DNA of 64,000 nt from Acidithiobacillus acidisediminis (GCF_023277115.1 NZ_JALQCS010000001.1:682001-746000), one strand, 5' to 3'; positions 10,839 through 19,959 are shown, counted from the first letter of the stretch. Program-made: numbers and translations. Notes: generated by a model not told the origin, from the letters alone.

Positions 10839-11457
10839 ATCTGCCTTTTCCGTGGCTCCCGAAGCATTGCGCAAGCATCAGGGCGTTTTGCAGTGCAGTG
10901 TCTGCGGTGAAGTTTTCCAGGTGCCGATTGCCGCGCCCGGCGTCGCCAAGTCCATCGAAGCCGAATCGCGCCACCCTGGAGGGCTGGGTCGCGGGTTCTT
11001 GCTGGCAATCATCGTCTTTCTGGTGCTGATCCTGATCGTGCAGATCCTGTGGTGGACGCGCAGTTATGCCTATCTGGCGACCTACGCGCCCATTCGTTCG
11101 GTGCTGCTGCAGAGTGCCCATAGTCTGGGGGTAGAGGTACCTTGGCCGGGACCGAATCGGGAAATTCATATCACCCAGAGCACGGTGACAGCGCTACCCG
11201 ACCACTTGGCGATCATTCGGGGAAAACTGGAGAATACCTCCGGAATGGTGCAGGCCTATCCGCAGATTCAAGTCGTGCTGAGTAATGCCTATGGTTCGAC
11301 GATCCGTACGCTGACTTATACACCCCAGTCCTATCTTCCCGGCGACGTATTGGTGGGTAAGGGATTCGTTCCCGGCCATGCAGTCGATTTTGTTTTGCAA
11401 GGTCCGCAGCTGGAGGCGGCACCAGGCTACCAGGTTACCCTCCTGAGTCAGCCATGA
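10813..11457 (+). CDS. Zinc-ribbon membrane protein (MJ0042-type finger plus DUF3426)
   Basis: The first 40 residues contain two CxxC pairs (CPRCESAF and CSVCGEVF), the MJ0042-type zinc ribbon. A single membrane helix follows (GFLLAIIVFLVLILIVQILWW, about residues 58-78, shown in part). The C-terminal 130 residues form a beta-rich domain matching DUF3426, with features such as the GKLENTSG segment. Function is unknown, and the topology suggests a cytoplasmic zinc ribbon with an extracytoplasmic domain. It begins inside prmA after a GGAGAG ribosome binding site and overlaps fis by 4 bp. Confidence 0.8.
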   Translation: MEVQCPRCESAFSVAPEALRKHQGVLQCSVCGEVFQVPIAAPGVAKSIEAESRHPGGLGRGFLLAIIVFLVLILIVQILWWTRSYAYLATYAPIRSVLLQSAHSLGVEVPWPGPNREIHITQSTVTALPDHLAIIRGKLENTSGMVQAYPQIQVVLSNAYGSTIRTLTYTPQSYLPGDVLVGKGFVPGHAVDFVLQGPQLEAAPGYQVTLLSQP

Positions 11458-11714
11458 TGCGCGAGCCCATGTTACGCGATCAGATGCCAAGCCTGCGTGA
11501 CTGTATTTTTCACGAGGTGGAGCAGTATTTCTCGGACTTGGGCACTGCCCTACCGCGGGATCTCTACCAGCAGGTCATGGAGGAGGTCGAGCGTGCCTTG
11601 TTGGAGAAAGTGCTGCAGCGCAGCGGGGGGCAAAAGGGAATTGCAGCCCAGTGTCTGGGCATCAACCGCAATACGCTCAGTAAAAAGATCCAGCGTTATG
11701 GGCTCGATATCTGA
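11454..11714 (+). CDS. fis: Fis-family nucleoid/DNA-binding protein
   Basis: This 86-residue protein aligns with Fis, a dimeric nucleoid protein that bends DNA and regulates rRNA and recombination sites. The C-terminal helix-turn-helix reads GGQKGIAAQCLGINRNTLSKKI, which follows the NtrC/Fis pattern, and the upstream helices ([15 protein letters not shown]) match the dimer core. In enteric bacteria fis follows dusB; here it follows prmA and a zinc-ribbon gene with no dusB. Two ATG codons (11454 and 11457) are adjacent, and the first overlaps the previous stop. Confidence 0.88.
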   Translation: MMREPMLRDQMPSLRDCIFHEVEQYFSDLGTALPRDLYQQVMEEVERALLEKVLQRSGGQKGIAAQCLGINRNTLSKKIQRYGLDI

Positions 11715-12349
11715 ATGACGGGCTTTTGCCAGGATGTATCCAGATTGGTCTGATCGCCGTTGCCTTGGAAGCGCTGGTAGTAGGCCATGACCTTGGGTAC
11801 ATAGTCTTGCGTTTCCTGGAAGGGCGGGATGTGATAGCCGGCCTGAATGACCGCTTGGCTGCCCGCGTTATATGCCGCCAGGGCCAGGCGCAGATCACCA
11901 CTGAAGCGGTGGAGTAGGTCAGCCAGATACGCCGCACCGCCGCGCACGTTTTCTTCCGGATTGAAGGCGTTCTGCACCCCGAATCGGCTCGCGGTGGCGG
12001 GCATCAATTGCATCAGGCCCATGGCCCCCTTGCTCGATACAGCCCCTGCGTTGAAGCCAGACTCTACCCGAATCACGGCATTGAGCAGGGCAGCACTCAG
12101 CCCAAATCGCTTTGCCGCGGCCAAAACGACGGGCTGCAGCTCTGCGCGTGCGACCGGATCAAAGTGTTGTCGGGCAATCTGCGCGGCCATCTTCGGGGTA
12201 CGCATCACCAAGTGATAGGGCGCCTTGTGCGACGGGAGATTGGTGAGGTGGATTACTCCGTCGCTGCCGGTGTACTCATAAATATCTGCCTGCGCCATGC
12301 CGGTCGTGAGGCTAAGTAGCGACCCCAGCAGCAGGTACCTAAGCTTCAT
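11696..12349 (-). CDS. Secreted lytic transglycosylase (SLT domain)
   Basis: The 217-residue product has a cleavable signal peptide (MKLRYLLLGSLLSLTTGMAQA) and a short region related to DUF4124 (DIYEYTGSDGVIHLTN). A soluble lytic transglycosylase catalytic domain follows, with the ESGFNAGAVSSKGAMGLMQLMPATA motif (catalytic Glu in VESGF), then GGAAYLADLL and ALAAYNAG. It should cleave peptidoglycan in the periplasm. The start overlaps the sspB stop by 4 bp, so the two are coupled. Its 3' end overlaps the convergent fis by 19 bp. Confidence 0.9.
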   Translation of the reverse strand: MKLRYLLLGSLLSLTTGMAQADIYEYTGSDGVIHLTNLPSHKAPYHLVMRTPKMAAQIARQHFDPVARAELQPVVLAAAKRFGLSAALLNAVIRVESGFNAGAVSSKGAMGLMQLMPATASRFGVQNAFNPEENVRGGAAYLADLLHRFSGDLRLALAAYNAGSQAVIQAGYHIPPFQETQDYVPKVMAYYQRFQGNGDQTNLDTSWQKPVIQISSP

Positions 12350-12768
12350 TTGATGACTCGCAAGCTCGGACGCTGGGTGTCTCCCCGGTCGTCTGGATTT
12401 TTGGGGGTAGATTCTGGTCCCGGAGAAGTCGGTATGACGGGTTCTGGAAACCCCATCCCCTCTTGCGTTTCCGCTGCATAGATGGCAACCACTGCGGCCA
12501 TGGGTACGGCAATACGCCGGGCGACACCGCCAAAGCGTGCCTGGAATTGAATCCAGCCGTCGGCCATCTGCAGCCCGACAACGGCGGCGGGAGAGATGTC
12601 GAGGACGATCCGTCCATCGCGGTCGTAGCCAGCTGGAACCTCGACGCCCGGATAGTCGATCTTGACCACAATGAACGGTGAGTATCCCTGCTCCACGCAC
12701 CAAGCATGAATGGAGTCCAGCAGGAAGGGTTTGGCGGATTCTGGTAGCAACTGCATCCCTCGGTTCAC
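12346..12768 (-). CDS. sspB: ClpXP adaptor SspB
   Basis: SspB tethers ssrA-tagged and other substrates to ClpX for degradation. The conserved core is visible: PFLLDSIHAWCVEQGYSPF, VVKIDYPGVEVP, GRIVLDISPAAVVGL, and FQARFGGVARRIAVPMAAV with the YAAE end of the dimer domain. A disordered acidic or proline-rich linker leads to a short basic tail (RPSLRVIK) that fits the ClpX-binding peptide. I chose the GTG at 12768 because GGGGAG lies 6 bp upstream; an ATG at 12756 is the alternative. sspA, often its neighbour, is not in this window. Confidence 0.92.
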   Translation of the reverse strand: MNRGMQLLPESAKPFLLDSIHAWCVEQGYSPFIVVKIDYPGVEVPAGYDRDGRIVLDISPAAVVGLQMADGWIQFQARFGGVARRIAVPMAAVVAIYAAETQEGMGFPEPVIPTSPGPESTPKNPDDRGDTQRPSLRVIK

Positions 12769-12825
12769 GACGCACTCCCCGGATAAATTAGTACAGGTGC
12801 GCAGTATGACAAGCTTGAGGGCAGC

Positions 12826-12853
12826 TTGCAGCATTTCTATTATCTTCTAAAAT
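12826..12853 (+). promoter_or_regulatory. Promoter of the TraT-like gene
   Basis: TTGCAG (12826-12831), a 16-bp spacer and TAAAAT (12848-12853) form a good sigma70-type promoter in an AT-rich patch 59 bp upstream of the start codon. The patch stands out from the surrounding high-GC sequence. Confidence 0.55.
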
Positions 12854-12911
12854 AGTTCTGCGGTTCATCAGAAATTTTTGGCCGCAAGGTCGTACTGTTT
12901 TGGAGGAAATA

Positions 12912-13658
12912 ATGACCGCTCTCACCAGTACCCGGCTGCGCATGCTGGGCTATGCCCTCGTCGCTGGATCTGCAGTTGCGCTTTCTGGCTGTGCGGCAAC
13001 GCAAGTTGCATTGGAACACAAGGATCTCGACGTCCAGACCAAGATGTCCAATACCATCTTCCTGAATCCTGTGCCCCCGTCGGAGCAGACGGTGTACGTG
13101 CAGTTCAAGAATACCTCAGATAAAAGCTTGAACGTGGCCGCGCTGGAACAGGAGATTGATGCCAATCTGACCAATCAGGGCTACCGCATCGTTCCCTACA
13201 ACCAAGCCCATTACATGCTGCAGATCAATGTGTTGTCGGTTGGTAAAATGTCAGAAGCGGCAGCACAGAAGTCTTTGACCAATGGGTATGGTGGAGCGGC
13301 ATTTGGCGCGATTGCGGGTGCCGCCATCGGACAGAGTTGGACGGGGGCAGGCGCCGGTGGTTTGGTTGGGGGCGCGATCGGTCTGGTCGCTGACTCTTTG
13401 GTCAAGGATGTCACCTACGCGATGATTACCGATGTGCAGGTTGCAGAGCGGAGCAAGCAGGCGGTCCAGCAGCAGACTAACTCCAACCTCCAGCAGGGTA
13501 CCAGTACCACTACCACCCAGCAGGTATCGGGTGAGGGCCACTGGCTTTACTATCGCACCCGCATTGTTTCTACGGCGAACAAGGTCAACCTATCCTTCAA
13601 GAATGCTGTGCCGGCTTTGCAGGGGCAACTGGTGCATAGCCTTTCGGGTATTTTGTAA
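12912..13658 (+). CDS. traT: TraT-family outer-membrane lipoprotein
   Basis: The 248-residue protein starts with a lipoprotein signal peptide ending in the lipobox LSGC. It then follows TraT almost motif for motif: KDLDVQTKMSNTIFLNP, VQFKNTSDKS, a glycine-zipper central region with two hydrophobic stretches, DVTYAMITDVQVAERSKQ, and a C-terminus with RIVSTANKVNLSFKNA. TraT on F-type plasmids blocks mating-pair formation and confers serum resistance. The ATG at 12912 follows a GGAGGAAAT ribosome binding site. It has its own promoter and terminator and no conjugation genes nearby, so it is an orphan chromosomal copy. Confidence 0.9.
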   Translation: MTALTSTRLRMLGYALVAGSAVALSGCAATQVALEHKDLDVQTKMSNTIFLNPVPPSEQTVYVQFKNTSDKSLNVAALEQEIDANLTNQGYRIVPYNQAHYMLQINVLSVGKMSEAAAQKSLTNGYGGAAFGAIAGAAIGQSWTGAGAGGLVGGAIGLVADSLVKDVTYAMITDVQVAERSKQAVQQQTNSNLQQGTSTTTTQQVSGEGHWLYYRTRIVSTANKVNLSFKNAVPALQGQLVHSLSGIL

Positions 13659-13680
13659 TTTTCCTGTTTGAGTAAGCAGA

Positions 13681-13705
13681 AAGGCCGCCTGCAGCGGCCT
13701 TTTTT
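13681..13705 (+). terminator. Rho-independent terminator after traT
   Basis: AAGGCCGC (13681-13688) and GCGGCCTT (13694-13701) pair around a five-base loop and run into six T residues. It lies 22 bp after the traT stop. Confidence 0.92.
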
Positions 13706-13744
13706 GTGCCTGATTTGTCGCTGTGGCGGGCTGAGATTGGATGA

Positions 13745-14749
13745 TTACTGGCGATGGTACTCCACCACCCGTTCGACTTCGTTTTTGGCGCCGAGGATGA
13801 CGGGCACGCGCTGATGGAGTCCCTGCGGCTGCAGGTCGAGAATGCGCTCGCGCCCGGTGCTGGCCGCTCCGCCCGCCTGCTCGACAAGGAAGCCCATGGG
13901 GTTGGCCTCGTAGAGCAAGCGCAGCTTGCCGGGCTTTTTCGGATCGCGCGTGTCGAACGGATAGAGAAAGACCCCGCCACGGCAGAGGATGCGATGCACG
14001 TCGGCCACCATGGAGCCTACCCAGCGCATGTTGAAGTCCCGTTGCCGCGGACCCTCTTTCCCGGCATTCAGCTCGTCGACGTAGCGTCGTACAGGCGCTT
14101 CCCAATGCCGCAAATTACTCATGTTGATGGCATACTCGCTGGTGTCTTCGGGGACGCGCATCTGGGGGTGGGTGAGGACGTATTCGCCCACTTCGGGTAG
14201 CAGGGTAAAGCCATTTACCCCGTAGCCAGTGCTGTAGACCAGCATGTTGCTGGAGCCGTACAGGGCATAACCGGCGCAGACCTGTTTCGCACCGGGTTGC
14301 AGGAAGTCCTCCAGCGTGGCGTCCTTCCCTGCCACGGGGGCCTTGAGGATGCTGAAGATCGTGCCAACGCTGATGCCGACGTCGATGTTGCTGGAGCCGT
14401 CGAGGGGGTCGAAGAGCAACAGGTACTTGCCGCGTGGGACGCCAGCGGGTATCGCATAGGGTCCGTCTTCTTCTTCCGAGACCATGCCGGCCAGGTGACC
14501 CGTCCAGTCCATGGACTTGAGGATCGCGTCGTTGGCAATGACGTCCAGCTTTTTCTGCACTTCCCCTTGTACGTTGCCGGTTTCTGCACTGCCCAGGGCG
14601 CCGACCAGGGCGCCGCGATAGACCTGAGAGCCAATGAATTTGCACGCGACCATCAAGTCATTGAGCAGGGCGGCAAAATCTCCTGAGGCCTCGGGATAGA
14701 GGCGGGTCTCTTCGATAATGAACTGACTGAGGGTGGTACCAATCTGCAT
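13745..14749 (-). CDS. fbp: Fructose-1,6-bisphosphatase class I
   Basis: This enzyme removes the C1 phosphate of fructose-1,6-bisphosphate in gluconeogenesis and the Calvin cycle. The 334-residue protein shows the class I metal and substrate motifs: [11 protein letters not shown], the [20 protein letters not shown] active-site signature, and RYVGSM-like ([15 protein letters not shown]) and [18 protein letters not shown] segments near the C-terminus. It is the last gene of a long minus-strand run, 24 bp after zapD, and the traT terminator separates it from the convergent gene. Confidence 0.97.
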   Translation of the reverse strand: MQIGTTLSQFIIEETRLYPEASGDFAALLNDLMVACKFIGSQVYRGALVGALGSAETGNVQGEVQKKLDVIANDAILKSMDWTGHLAGMVSEEEDGPYAIPAGVPRGKYLLLFDPLDGSSNIDVGISVGTIFSILKAPVAGKDATLEDFLQPGAKQVCAGYALYGSSNMLVYSTGYGVNGFTLLPEVGEYVLTHPQMRVPEDTSEYAINMSNLRHWEAPVRRYVDELNAGKEGPRQRDFNMRWVGSMVADVHRILCRGGVFLYPFDTRDPKKPGKLRLLYEANPMGFLVEQAGGAASTGRERILDLQPQGLHQRVPVILGAKNEVERVVEYHRQ

Positions 14750-14773
14750 TGCTGTGAGGTCCTTATGGCCGGT

Positions 14774-15535
14774 TCAACAGGCGCTGAGCGCCAAACGAAA
14801 ATGGATGCTGGATTCTAGCGCGCGGCTCGGTCCAGGGTCTATCCATTGGAGAAACTGGACGTGCAGCCGATGAATTCCGCCACTGATTTTGGGATAGATC
14901 TGCGGATGTTGTGTCTCAATTTGCAAAAGGGACAGCGTTTGTCGGGGATTGAGAGGGGTGCCAAAGCGCCCGTGCTCGGCGATTTGGGTGCTCCAGGCGA
15001 GAGATTCCCGCAGAAAGCGGAGAATGATTTCGATGCTGCCTTCCAGAAGGTCGAATTCGGCGCGCCAGTGCTGAAATTGCAGTGCCCGAAACTGAGGCTC
15101 TTGTTGTTCCCAGAAGGCAAGCAGGGGTAGATCGGCCCCAGTCAGTCCGCCAGCGATCGCTTGACGCCCACGCGCGAGCTGGAGTAATTCCTGTTGTCGC
15201 AAGGTGTCGGCAAAACTCTGGTGGCTATCCCGCAGCACCTGTTGCTGAGCGCGTAATTGATTTTCCCAGACCGCCAGCGCCGCGTGATCGATCAATTCCG
15301 ACGCCTTCCATGCATGTAGCGCCTGAATCAGACGATCCAGCTCCAGCAGCAGATCAATCCGCAATTCGGGACGCTGACAAAAATCGAGAAGCTCCAGAAA
15401 GGTACGCAAAGCCGCTCGCACATTGCCGGGCTCCGTTCCCTCTCGGTCCAGGCAATGGAATAATCCTTCGAGTCGCAATAAGGAGCGGGTTCGCTCTTGT
15501 AACGCAGTTTCGTAGATGGCCATCGCGTCGTTCAT
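14774..15535 (-). CDS. zapD: Cell division protein ZapD
   Basis: ZapD (DUF1342) bundles FtsZ protofilaments at the division site. The sequence has the family start YETALQERTRSLLRLEGLF, a long all-helical N-terminal half, and a beta-rich C-terminal part including the PKISGGIHRLHVQFLQW segment. The ATG at 15535 gives MNDAMAIYETALQ; a second ATG at 15523 is also possible and no strong ribosome binding site decides between them. The neighbours coaE and pilD are the usual zapD context in gammaproteobacteria. Confidence 0.9.
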   Translation of the reverse strand: MNDAMAIYETALQERTRSLLRLEGLFHCLDREGTEPGNVRAALRTFLELLDFCQRPELRIDLLLELDRLIQALHAWKASELIDHAALAVWENQLRAQQQVLRDSHQSFADTLRQQELLQLARGRQAIAGGLTGADLPLLAFWEQQEPQFRALQFQHWRAEFDLLEGSIEIILRFLRESLAWSTQIAEHGRFGTPLNPRQTLSLLQIETQHPQIYPKISGGIHRLHVQFLQWIDPGPSRALESSIHFRLALSAC

Positions 15536-15586
15536 TCCGCTTGCTAGGTCGAGAGTGCCACAAGCCCGGTGGGGAAGCAAAAAAGC

Positions 15587-16183
15587 TTATGGGTCGAGGG
15601 CTTGCCACCAATGCTCGAGACGCTGACGTAACGCACTGGGTGGGCGAAGATTGGGAATGATCCACTCCGCGATGCGCCGGCGCTCCTCGGGGTGGATTTG
15701 TTGCGCAATGACTTCTTTGGCCGTCTCTGGATCCCAGCCGCGGGCGAGCAATCGCTGCATCTGCAGCCAAGCTGGGCAATCCAGCAAAAGCACGCCGTCG
15801 AGGAGGGGAGCGTAGTGACTTTCCACCAGCAAGGGCAGCACCCAAAGGATGATTGCTTCAGGGGATTCTCCCGCAATCGCCGCAGTCTCCGCCAAAAAAC
15901 GCTGGCGGATTTGCGGGTGCAGGAGTGCCTCTAGCCATTGTTTTGCTGCCCGGTCATGAAAAATCCGGGCCCGGAGCCGGGCGCGATTCAGGCTGCGATC
16001 GGCCTCCAGGTACTCGGGACCGAGCTGTGCAGCAATCTGCCGCAGATTGGCGTGACCGGGCTGGACCAGTTCGCGCGCAAACTGGTCGGCGTCCAGGATC
16101 CGCGCGCCCTGTTCGGCGAGGATCTCCGCGGCAAGGCTCTTGCCACTGGCAATGCCCCCAGTCAGACCGATACAGCGGCTCAT
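15587..16183 (-). CDS. coaE: Dephospho-CoA kinase
   Basis: CoaE phosphorylates the ribose 3'-hydroxyl of dephospho-CoA to complete CoA synthesis. The 198-residue protein has the P-loop GLTGGIASGKS at its start, then DADQFARELVQPG and the LLVES-containing lid region (VLPLLVESHYAPLLDGVLLLD). Its start overlaps the pilD stop by 4 bp. The pilD-coaE-zapD arrangement is widespread in gammaproteobacteria. Confidence 0.95.
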   Translation of the reverse strand: MSRCIGLTGGIASGKSLAAEILAEQGARILDADQFARELVQPGHANLRQIAAQLGPEYLEADRSLNRARLRARIFHDRAAKQWLEALLHPQIRQRFLAETAAIAGESPEAIILWVLPLLVESHYAPLLDGVLLLDCPAWLQMQRLLARGWDPETAKEVIAQQIHPEERRRIAEWIIPNLRPPSALRQRLEHWWQALDP

Positions 16184-16983
16184 CCAGGCGCGGCCAAGTG
16201 CAGGAATTGCACTATCACGACCTGCGGCCAGAGCAGCATGATGGCCGCACCGAGGGCGAGATAGGGACCGAAGGGGATGGCGTAATCTCGGCCCTTACCG
16301 CCGGCGAGAAAGAGGATTGCGACCAGTCCCCCGCTCAGGGCGGCGAGAAACAACGCGAGAAACATATCCTGCCAGCCCAGCCAGGCGCCAATCATGCCGA
16401 GGAGTTTGAAATCCCCATGCCCCATCCCCTCGCGTCCGCTCAGACGCAGGTAGATCTCCGCCAGGCCGCGCAACAGCCCATAGCCGAGGAGCAATCCCAG
16501 CACGGCATCAAGAGGCTGCGCCAAGGCGAAGGCGGGTGTCAGCCAGGCGCTGGCATTGAGCAATAGCCCGAGGAGCATCCCTGGTTTGGTGATGCGATCG
16601 GGTAACAGATAGGTTTCGAGGTCAATCAGGGTGAGGGCGAGCAATGCCCACAATAAGAGGAGCGCAGGGAGTAGCTGTCCGTGCCAGCCGAGTACCCAGG
16701 CGGCAAGCAGCGCCAGCAGGGCAGCGAGGAGTTCCACCAGCGGATAGCGCCAGGAAATGGCGCCCCGGCAGTAGCGACAGCGACCACGCAGGAACAGCCA
16801 GCTGAGAAGGGGAATGTTGTCCCAGGGGCGTAGGGGGTGCCCGCACTGCGGGCAGCGGGACCCCGGAAATGCGATGGATTCTCGGCGCGGCAGGCGGTGG
16901 ATGACCACATTCAAAAAACTGCCAACCAAGAGGCCGACAATCGCTAGCAGGACCCACGCCAAGGGTTCAAGTGTTGGGGGCAT
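16180..16983 (-). CDS. pilD: Type IV prepilin peptidase/N-methyltransferase PilD
   Basis: PilD cleaves the leader of type IV prepilins and methylates the new N-terminus. This 267-residue protein has about eight membrane helices. The cytoplasmic loop carries two CxxC pairs (CPQCGHPL and CRYCRGAI), and both catalytic aspartates are in place: the first in TLIDLETYLLPD, the second in the GHGDFKLL (GxGD) motif. The ATG at 16983 overlaps the pilR stop by 17 bp. The usual pilC partner is absent from this stretch. Confidence 0.95.
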   Translation of the reverse strand: MPPTLEPLAWVLLAIVGLLVGSFLNVVIHRLPRRESIAFPGSRCPQCGHPLRPWDNIPLLSWLFLRGRCRYCRGAISWRYPLVELLAALLALLAAWVLGWHGQLLPALLLLWALLALTLIDLETYLLPDRITKPGMLLGLLLNASAWLTPAFALAQPLDAVLGLLLGYGLLRGLAEIYLRLSGREGMGHGDFKLLGMIGAWLGWQDMFLALFLAALSGGLVAILFLAGGKGRDYAIPFGPYLALGAAIMLLWPQVVIVQFLHLAAPG

Positions 16984-18322
16984 GATCAACACTGCTATCA
17001 CCGCGCTGCAAGCGCAGGATCAAAGAATGTGTACTGATTCCCAAGCTCTGCGCGCAGGATTCGAAGCGGTTCTGTTGCGCGGCAAGCTGGTTGCGCAAGA
17101 AGAGCTGTTCGGCAGCGCGGAGGCGTTGCGCGAGCTGCGTACTCGGCAATGGCTTGCCCTGTATGGGCGTGGCCTGCTGCGTCGGATTCAGATCCTTTAG
17201 GGTGAGTTCGGGACCGGTGTGGAGGGCAAAGGCGCGCTCCAGGAGGTTTTCCAGTTCGCGCACATTGCCGGGGAAATCTTGCTGTGCCAGCCATTGCAGA
17301 GCAGCCCCGCTGATTTGTGCAGGCGGTTTGTTCTGACGCTGGGCAATCTTTTGTAACAGGGCGTCCACCAGCAGCGGAATGTCCGCGCGGCGTTGTCGCA
17401 GTGGCGGGATCAGCAGGGGTACGACGTGGATACGGTAGTAGAGATCAGCGCGAAAGGCACCGCTCTGGATCAATTCCTGCAAGTTGCGATGGGTGGCGGT
17501 AATCAAGCGAATGTCGATGGAAATTTCTTCCTTGGCCCCAATGGGACGAATTTTCCGCTCCTGCAATACGCGCAATAATTTGACCTGCATGGCCATGGGT
17601 ATGTCGCCAATTTCATCCAGAAACAGCGTGCCACCATCCGCCGCCAGAAAAAGCCCGTCGCGTCGCTGCGTCGCCCCGGTAAATGCGCCTTTCTCGCTGC
17701 CGAAAAGCTCACTTTCCAGCAGGCTCTCGGGAATGGCGGCACAATTGACGGGAATGAAGGGCTTTTCCCGGCGCGGACCGGCTTCGTGGATGGCGCGGGC
17801 GGTCAGCTCCTTGCCTGTTCCCGATTCCCCGGAGAGAAAAACCGGTGCGTTGCTGCGTGCCAAGAGTCGGATCTGTTGCCGCAGCGCTTGCATATTGGCG
17901 CTCTCGCCGACCAGGCGGGCAATGCCATCACTCCCTTTCTCCGGTTCCAGCGTGGCCAGCGCTTGTGCCTGTTCCACCATGCGGCGCAGGCGCTGGAGCT
18001 CGATGGGTTTGGTCATGAAGTCGAAGGCGCCGGCCTGCATGGCCTCCACTGCACCTTCGGTGGAGGAGTAGGCGGTAAGGACGGCGACGGGAAGTTGGGG
18101 AATGCGTTGGTGGATGTGACGGACAAGCTCGAGGCCGCTGCCGTCCGGAAGGCGCAGATCGGTCAGGCACAGGCTGAAGGACTGTCGCTCCAGCGCCTCA
18201 CGTGCGGCACGCAGGCTGTCTACACAGACTACCGCGAATCCCATCTCGGATAGGGTAATGTCGAGTAGTTCAGCGATGACCCGTTCATCATCGAGGACCA
18301 GTGCCCGCGCCGGTGCCGTCAT
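16967..18322 (-). CDS. pilR: Sigma-54-dependent response regulator PilR
   Basis: This NtrC-family activator has a receiver domain (residues 1-120; phosphorylatable Asp in LCLTDLRLPDGSG), an AAA+ domain with Walker A GESGTGKE and the sigma-54 contact loop GAFTGA (residues about 145-375), and a Fis-like helix-turn-helix at the C-terminus (SCAQSLGISTHSLILRL). With PilS it normally activates pilin transcription. The start overlaps the pilS stop by 4 bp, and together with pilB and pilD this identifies it as PilR rather than another NtrC-type regulator. Confidence 0.92.
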   Translation of the reverse strand: MTAPARALVLDDERVIAELLDITLSEMGFAVVCVDSLRAAREALERQSFSLCLTDLRLPDGSGLELVRHIHQRIPQLPVAVLTAYSSTEGAVEAMQAGAFDFMTKPIELQRLRRMVEQAQALATLEPEKGSDGIARLVGESANMQALRQQIRLLARSNAPVFLSGESGTGKELTARAIHEAGPRREKPFIPVNCAAIPESLLESELFGSEKGAFTGATQRRDGLFLAADGGTLFLDEIGDIPMAMQVKLLRVLQERKIRPIGAKEEISIDIRLITATHRNLQELIQSGAFRADLYYRIHVVPLLIPPLRQRRADIPLLVDALLQKIAQRQNKPPAQISGAALQWLAQQDFPGNVRELENLLERAFALHTGPELTLKDLNPTQQATPIQGKPLPSTQLAQRLRAAEQLFLRNQLAAQQNRFESCAQSLGISTHSLILRLQRGDSSVDHAPNT

Positions 18323-19959
18323 ACCGGGGTACCCAGGCGCCAGGTGGGAAGCGTGAACAGGAATTCCGCTCCACCCTGCCGATGATTTCTTGCCTCAATA
18401 TCGGCGCCATTGGCACGCAGGAGTTCGCGTACCAGCGGCAAACCCAGTCCGGTGCCAAGGGATTCGGTGGTAAAGAAAGGTTCAAAGATTCGTTCGAGAT
18501 CTTCTTCTGCAATGCCAGGACCATGATCGCGAACGCGGATTTCGAGGGCATCGCGTTCGGGCGACAATATTACCGAAATGTCTACCTGTACAACCTGATC
18601 GTCTTTGCGTCCGTATCGGGTCGCATTCAGTACCAGGTTGGTAAAAATTTGTCGTAACTGCTCCGGATCACAGCTCGCCAGCGGAAGATGATTGGAAACG
18701 TCGAGAGAGCTGTGCAGATCCTGCATCGACGGATCTTCCCGCAGTTGATGCAAAAGCGCCGGTAACCAAGCGGCGAGCGCGATGGGTTCAGGATGGGCCG
18801 CGCGCGGCCGGGCCATCTCCAGAACCGAATCGACAATCCGATTCAGGCGCTGGGATTCGCGATCGACAATGGTCAGGAGGCGTTTCTCACTTTCATTCAG
18901 GGAGCGCTCTCCTAACAGCTGCGCGGCGTGGCGTATCGCGCTGAGCGGATTGCGAATCTCATGGGCAATGTTGGCCGCCAGACGTCCGAGTGCGGCCATC
19001 TGCACCTCGCGCTGGCGCGCCCGCAATACCGTTGCATCACGCAAGCTCAGTAGATTGTAGGGCGTATTGGGAAGCGCAACCTGGTGTACCAGAAAACTCC
19101 GTTTTTTTCCGCTGCGGTCGGCTGCAGATAAATGTACTTCCTTTTCCTGCTTGGGGTCCTGAGCATGAAGAACGTCCGCGAGTTCCGGGCGCAGCAGGTC
19201 GAGCGGTGTTGGTAGCTCGTCATCATTGCGTAGATCGATCATTGCCCGGCCGTTAGGATTGCTGAATAGCACCCGGTGCTGACGATCCAGGACCAATAAC
19301 CCGGTATCCGATTGCTGGATGATCTCCTGGTTCAGGGCATTCAGATCAATGATTTGCTGCTCACGCGCGGCGCTCCAACGAGCAGCACGCTCGCGATTTC
19401 GCACTAGATTGTCGGCCAGAAAGGCGACGGTAAGCAGGGCAACGAGATAGATGAGAGTGCGGCTGGATATCCAGGTGATGTCTTGCAAGCCACTAATCAG
19501 TAACGTCAGCACGATCAAGAGCCAGACCAGTGCCAGAGCGGTTCGACCACTGAGCTGATAGGCATTGCCAATGAGCAGGAGAAATGGCAGGACGGCGAGG
19601 GTACCGGATATTCCACCGGTGAGGGAAAAGAGCGTGAGCACCAGGGCGATATCGACAGCGCTGACCACGAATTTTGTCGTTTCGCGCCAGATGCCCGGCC
19701 AAAGCTGCAGGGTAAATACGATTCCCAGACTCCAGATCAGAGCGATGGCACTGCTATCGCGCACTGCCGGGAGTAAGGCGGAGGATTTCAGAACCAGGGC
19801 ATTGCTGGAAAGGTTGCTCAGCGCCAGCAGTATGGCACTCACCAAGAGTCGCGAAATCGCCACGGTCCATGCTTCGCGCGGAAGTCCCCGTGGCCGGTCG
19901 GACAGCGTGATGCTGTCAGCGATTGGTAACGCGGAGGACTTCTTCAAGACTGGTGACAC
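18319..19959 (-). CDS. pilS: Sensor histidine kinase PilS
   Basis: The protein has about six N-terminal membrane helices (residues 30-190), a PAS-like segment (QQSDTGLLVLDRQHRVLF), a HisKA domain whose phosphorylated histidine is in NIAHEIRNPLSAIRHAAQLL, and a HATPase domain with NLVLNATRYG (N box), DHGPGI (G1) and GTGLGLPLV (G2). This matches PilS. The start is uncertain: a GTG at 19959 lies inside pilB and lacks a spaced ribosome binding site, so the true start may be up to about 40 codons downstream. Confidence 0.9.
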   Translation of the reverse strand: MSPVLKKSSALPIADSITLSDRPRGLPREAWTVAISRLLVSAILLALSNLSSNALVLKSSALLPAVRDSSAIALIWSLGIVFTLQLWPGIWRETTKFVVSAVDIALVLTLFSLTGGISGTLAVLPFLLLIGNAYQLSGRTALALVWLLIVLTLLISGLQDITWISSRTLIYLVALLTVAFLADNLVRNRERAARWSAAREQQIIDLNALNQEIIQQSDTGLLVLDRQHRVLFSNPNGRAMIDLRNDDELPTPLDLLRPELADVLHAQDPKQEKEVHLSAADRSGKKRSFLVHQVALPNTPYNLLSLRDATVLRARQREVQMAALGRLAANIAHEIRNPLSAIRHAAQLLGERSLNESEKRLLTIVDRESQRLNRIVDSVLEMARPRAAHPEPIALAAWLPALLHQLREDPSMQDLHSSLDVSNHLPLASCDPEQLRQIFTNLVLNATRYGRKDDQVVQVDISVILSPERDALEIRVRDHGPGIAEEDLERIFEPFFTTESLGTGLGLPLVRELLRANGADIEARNHRQGGAEFLFTLPTWRLGTPV

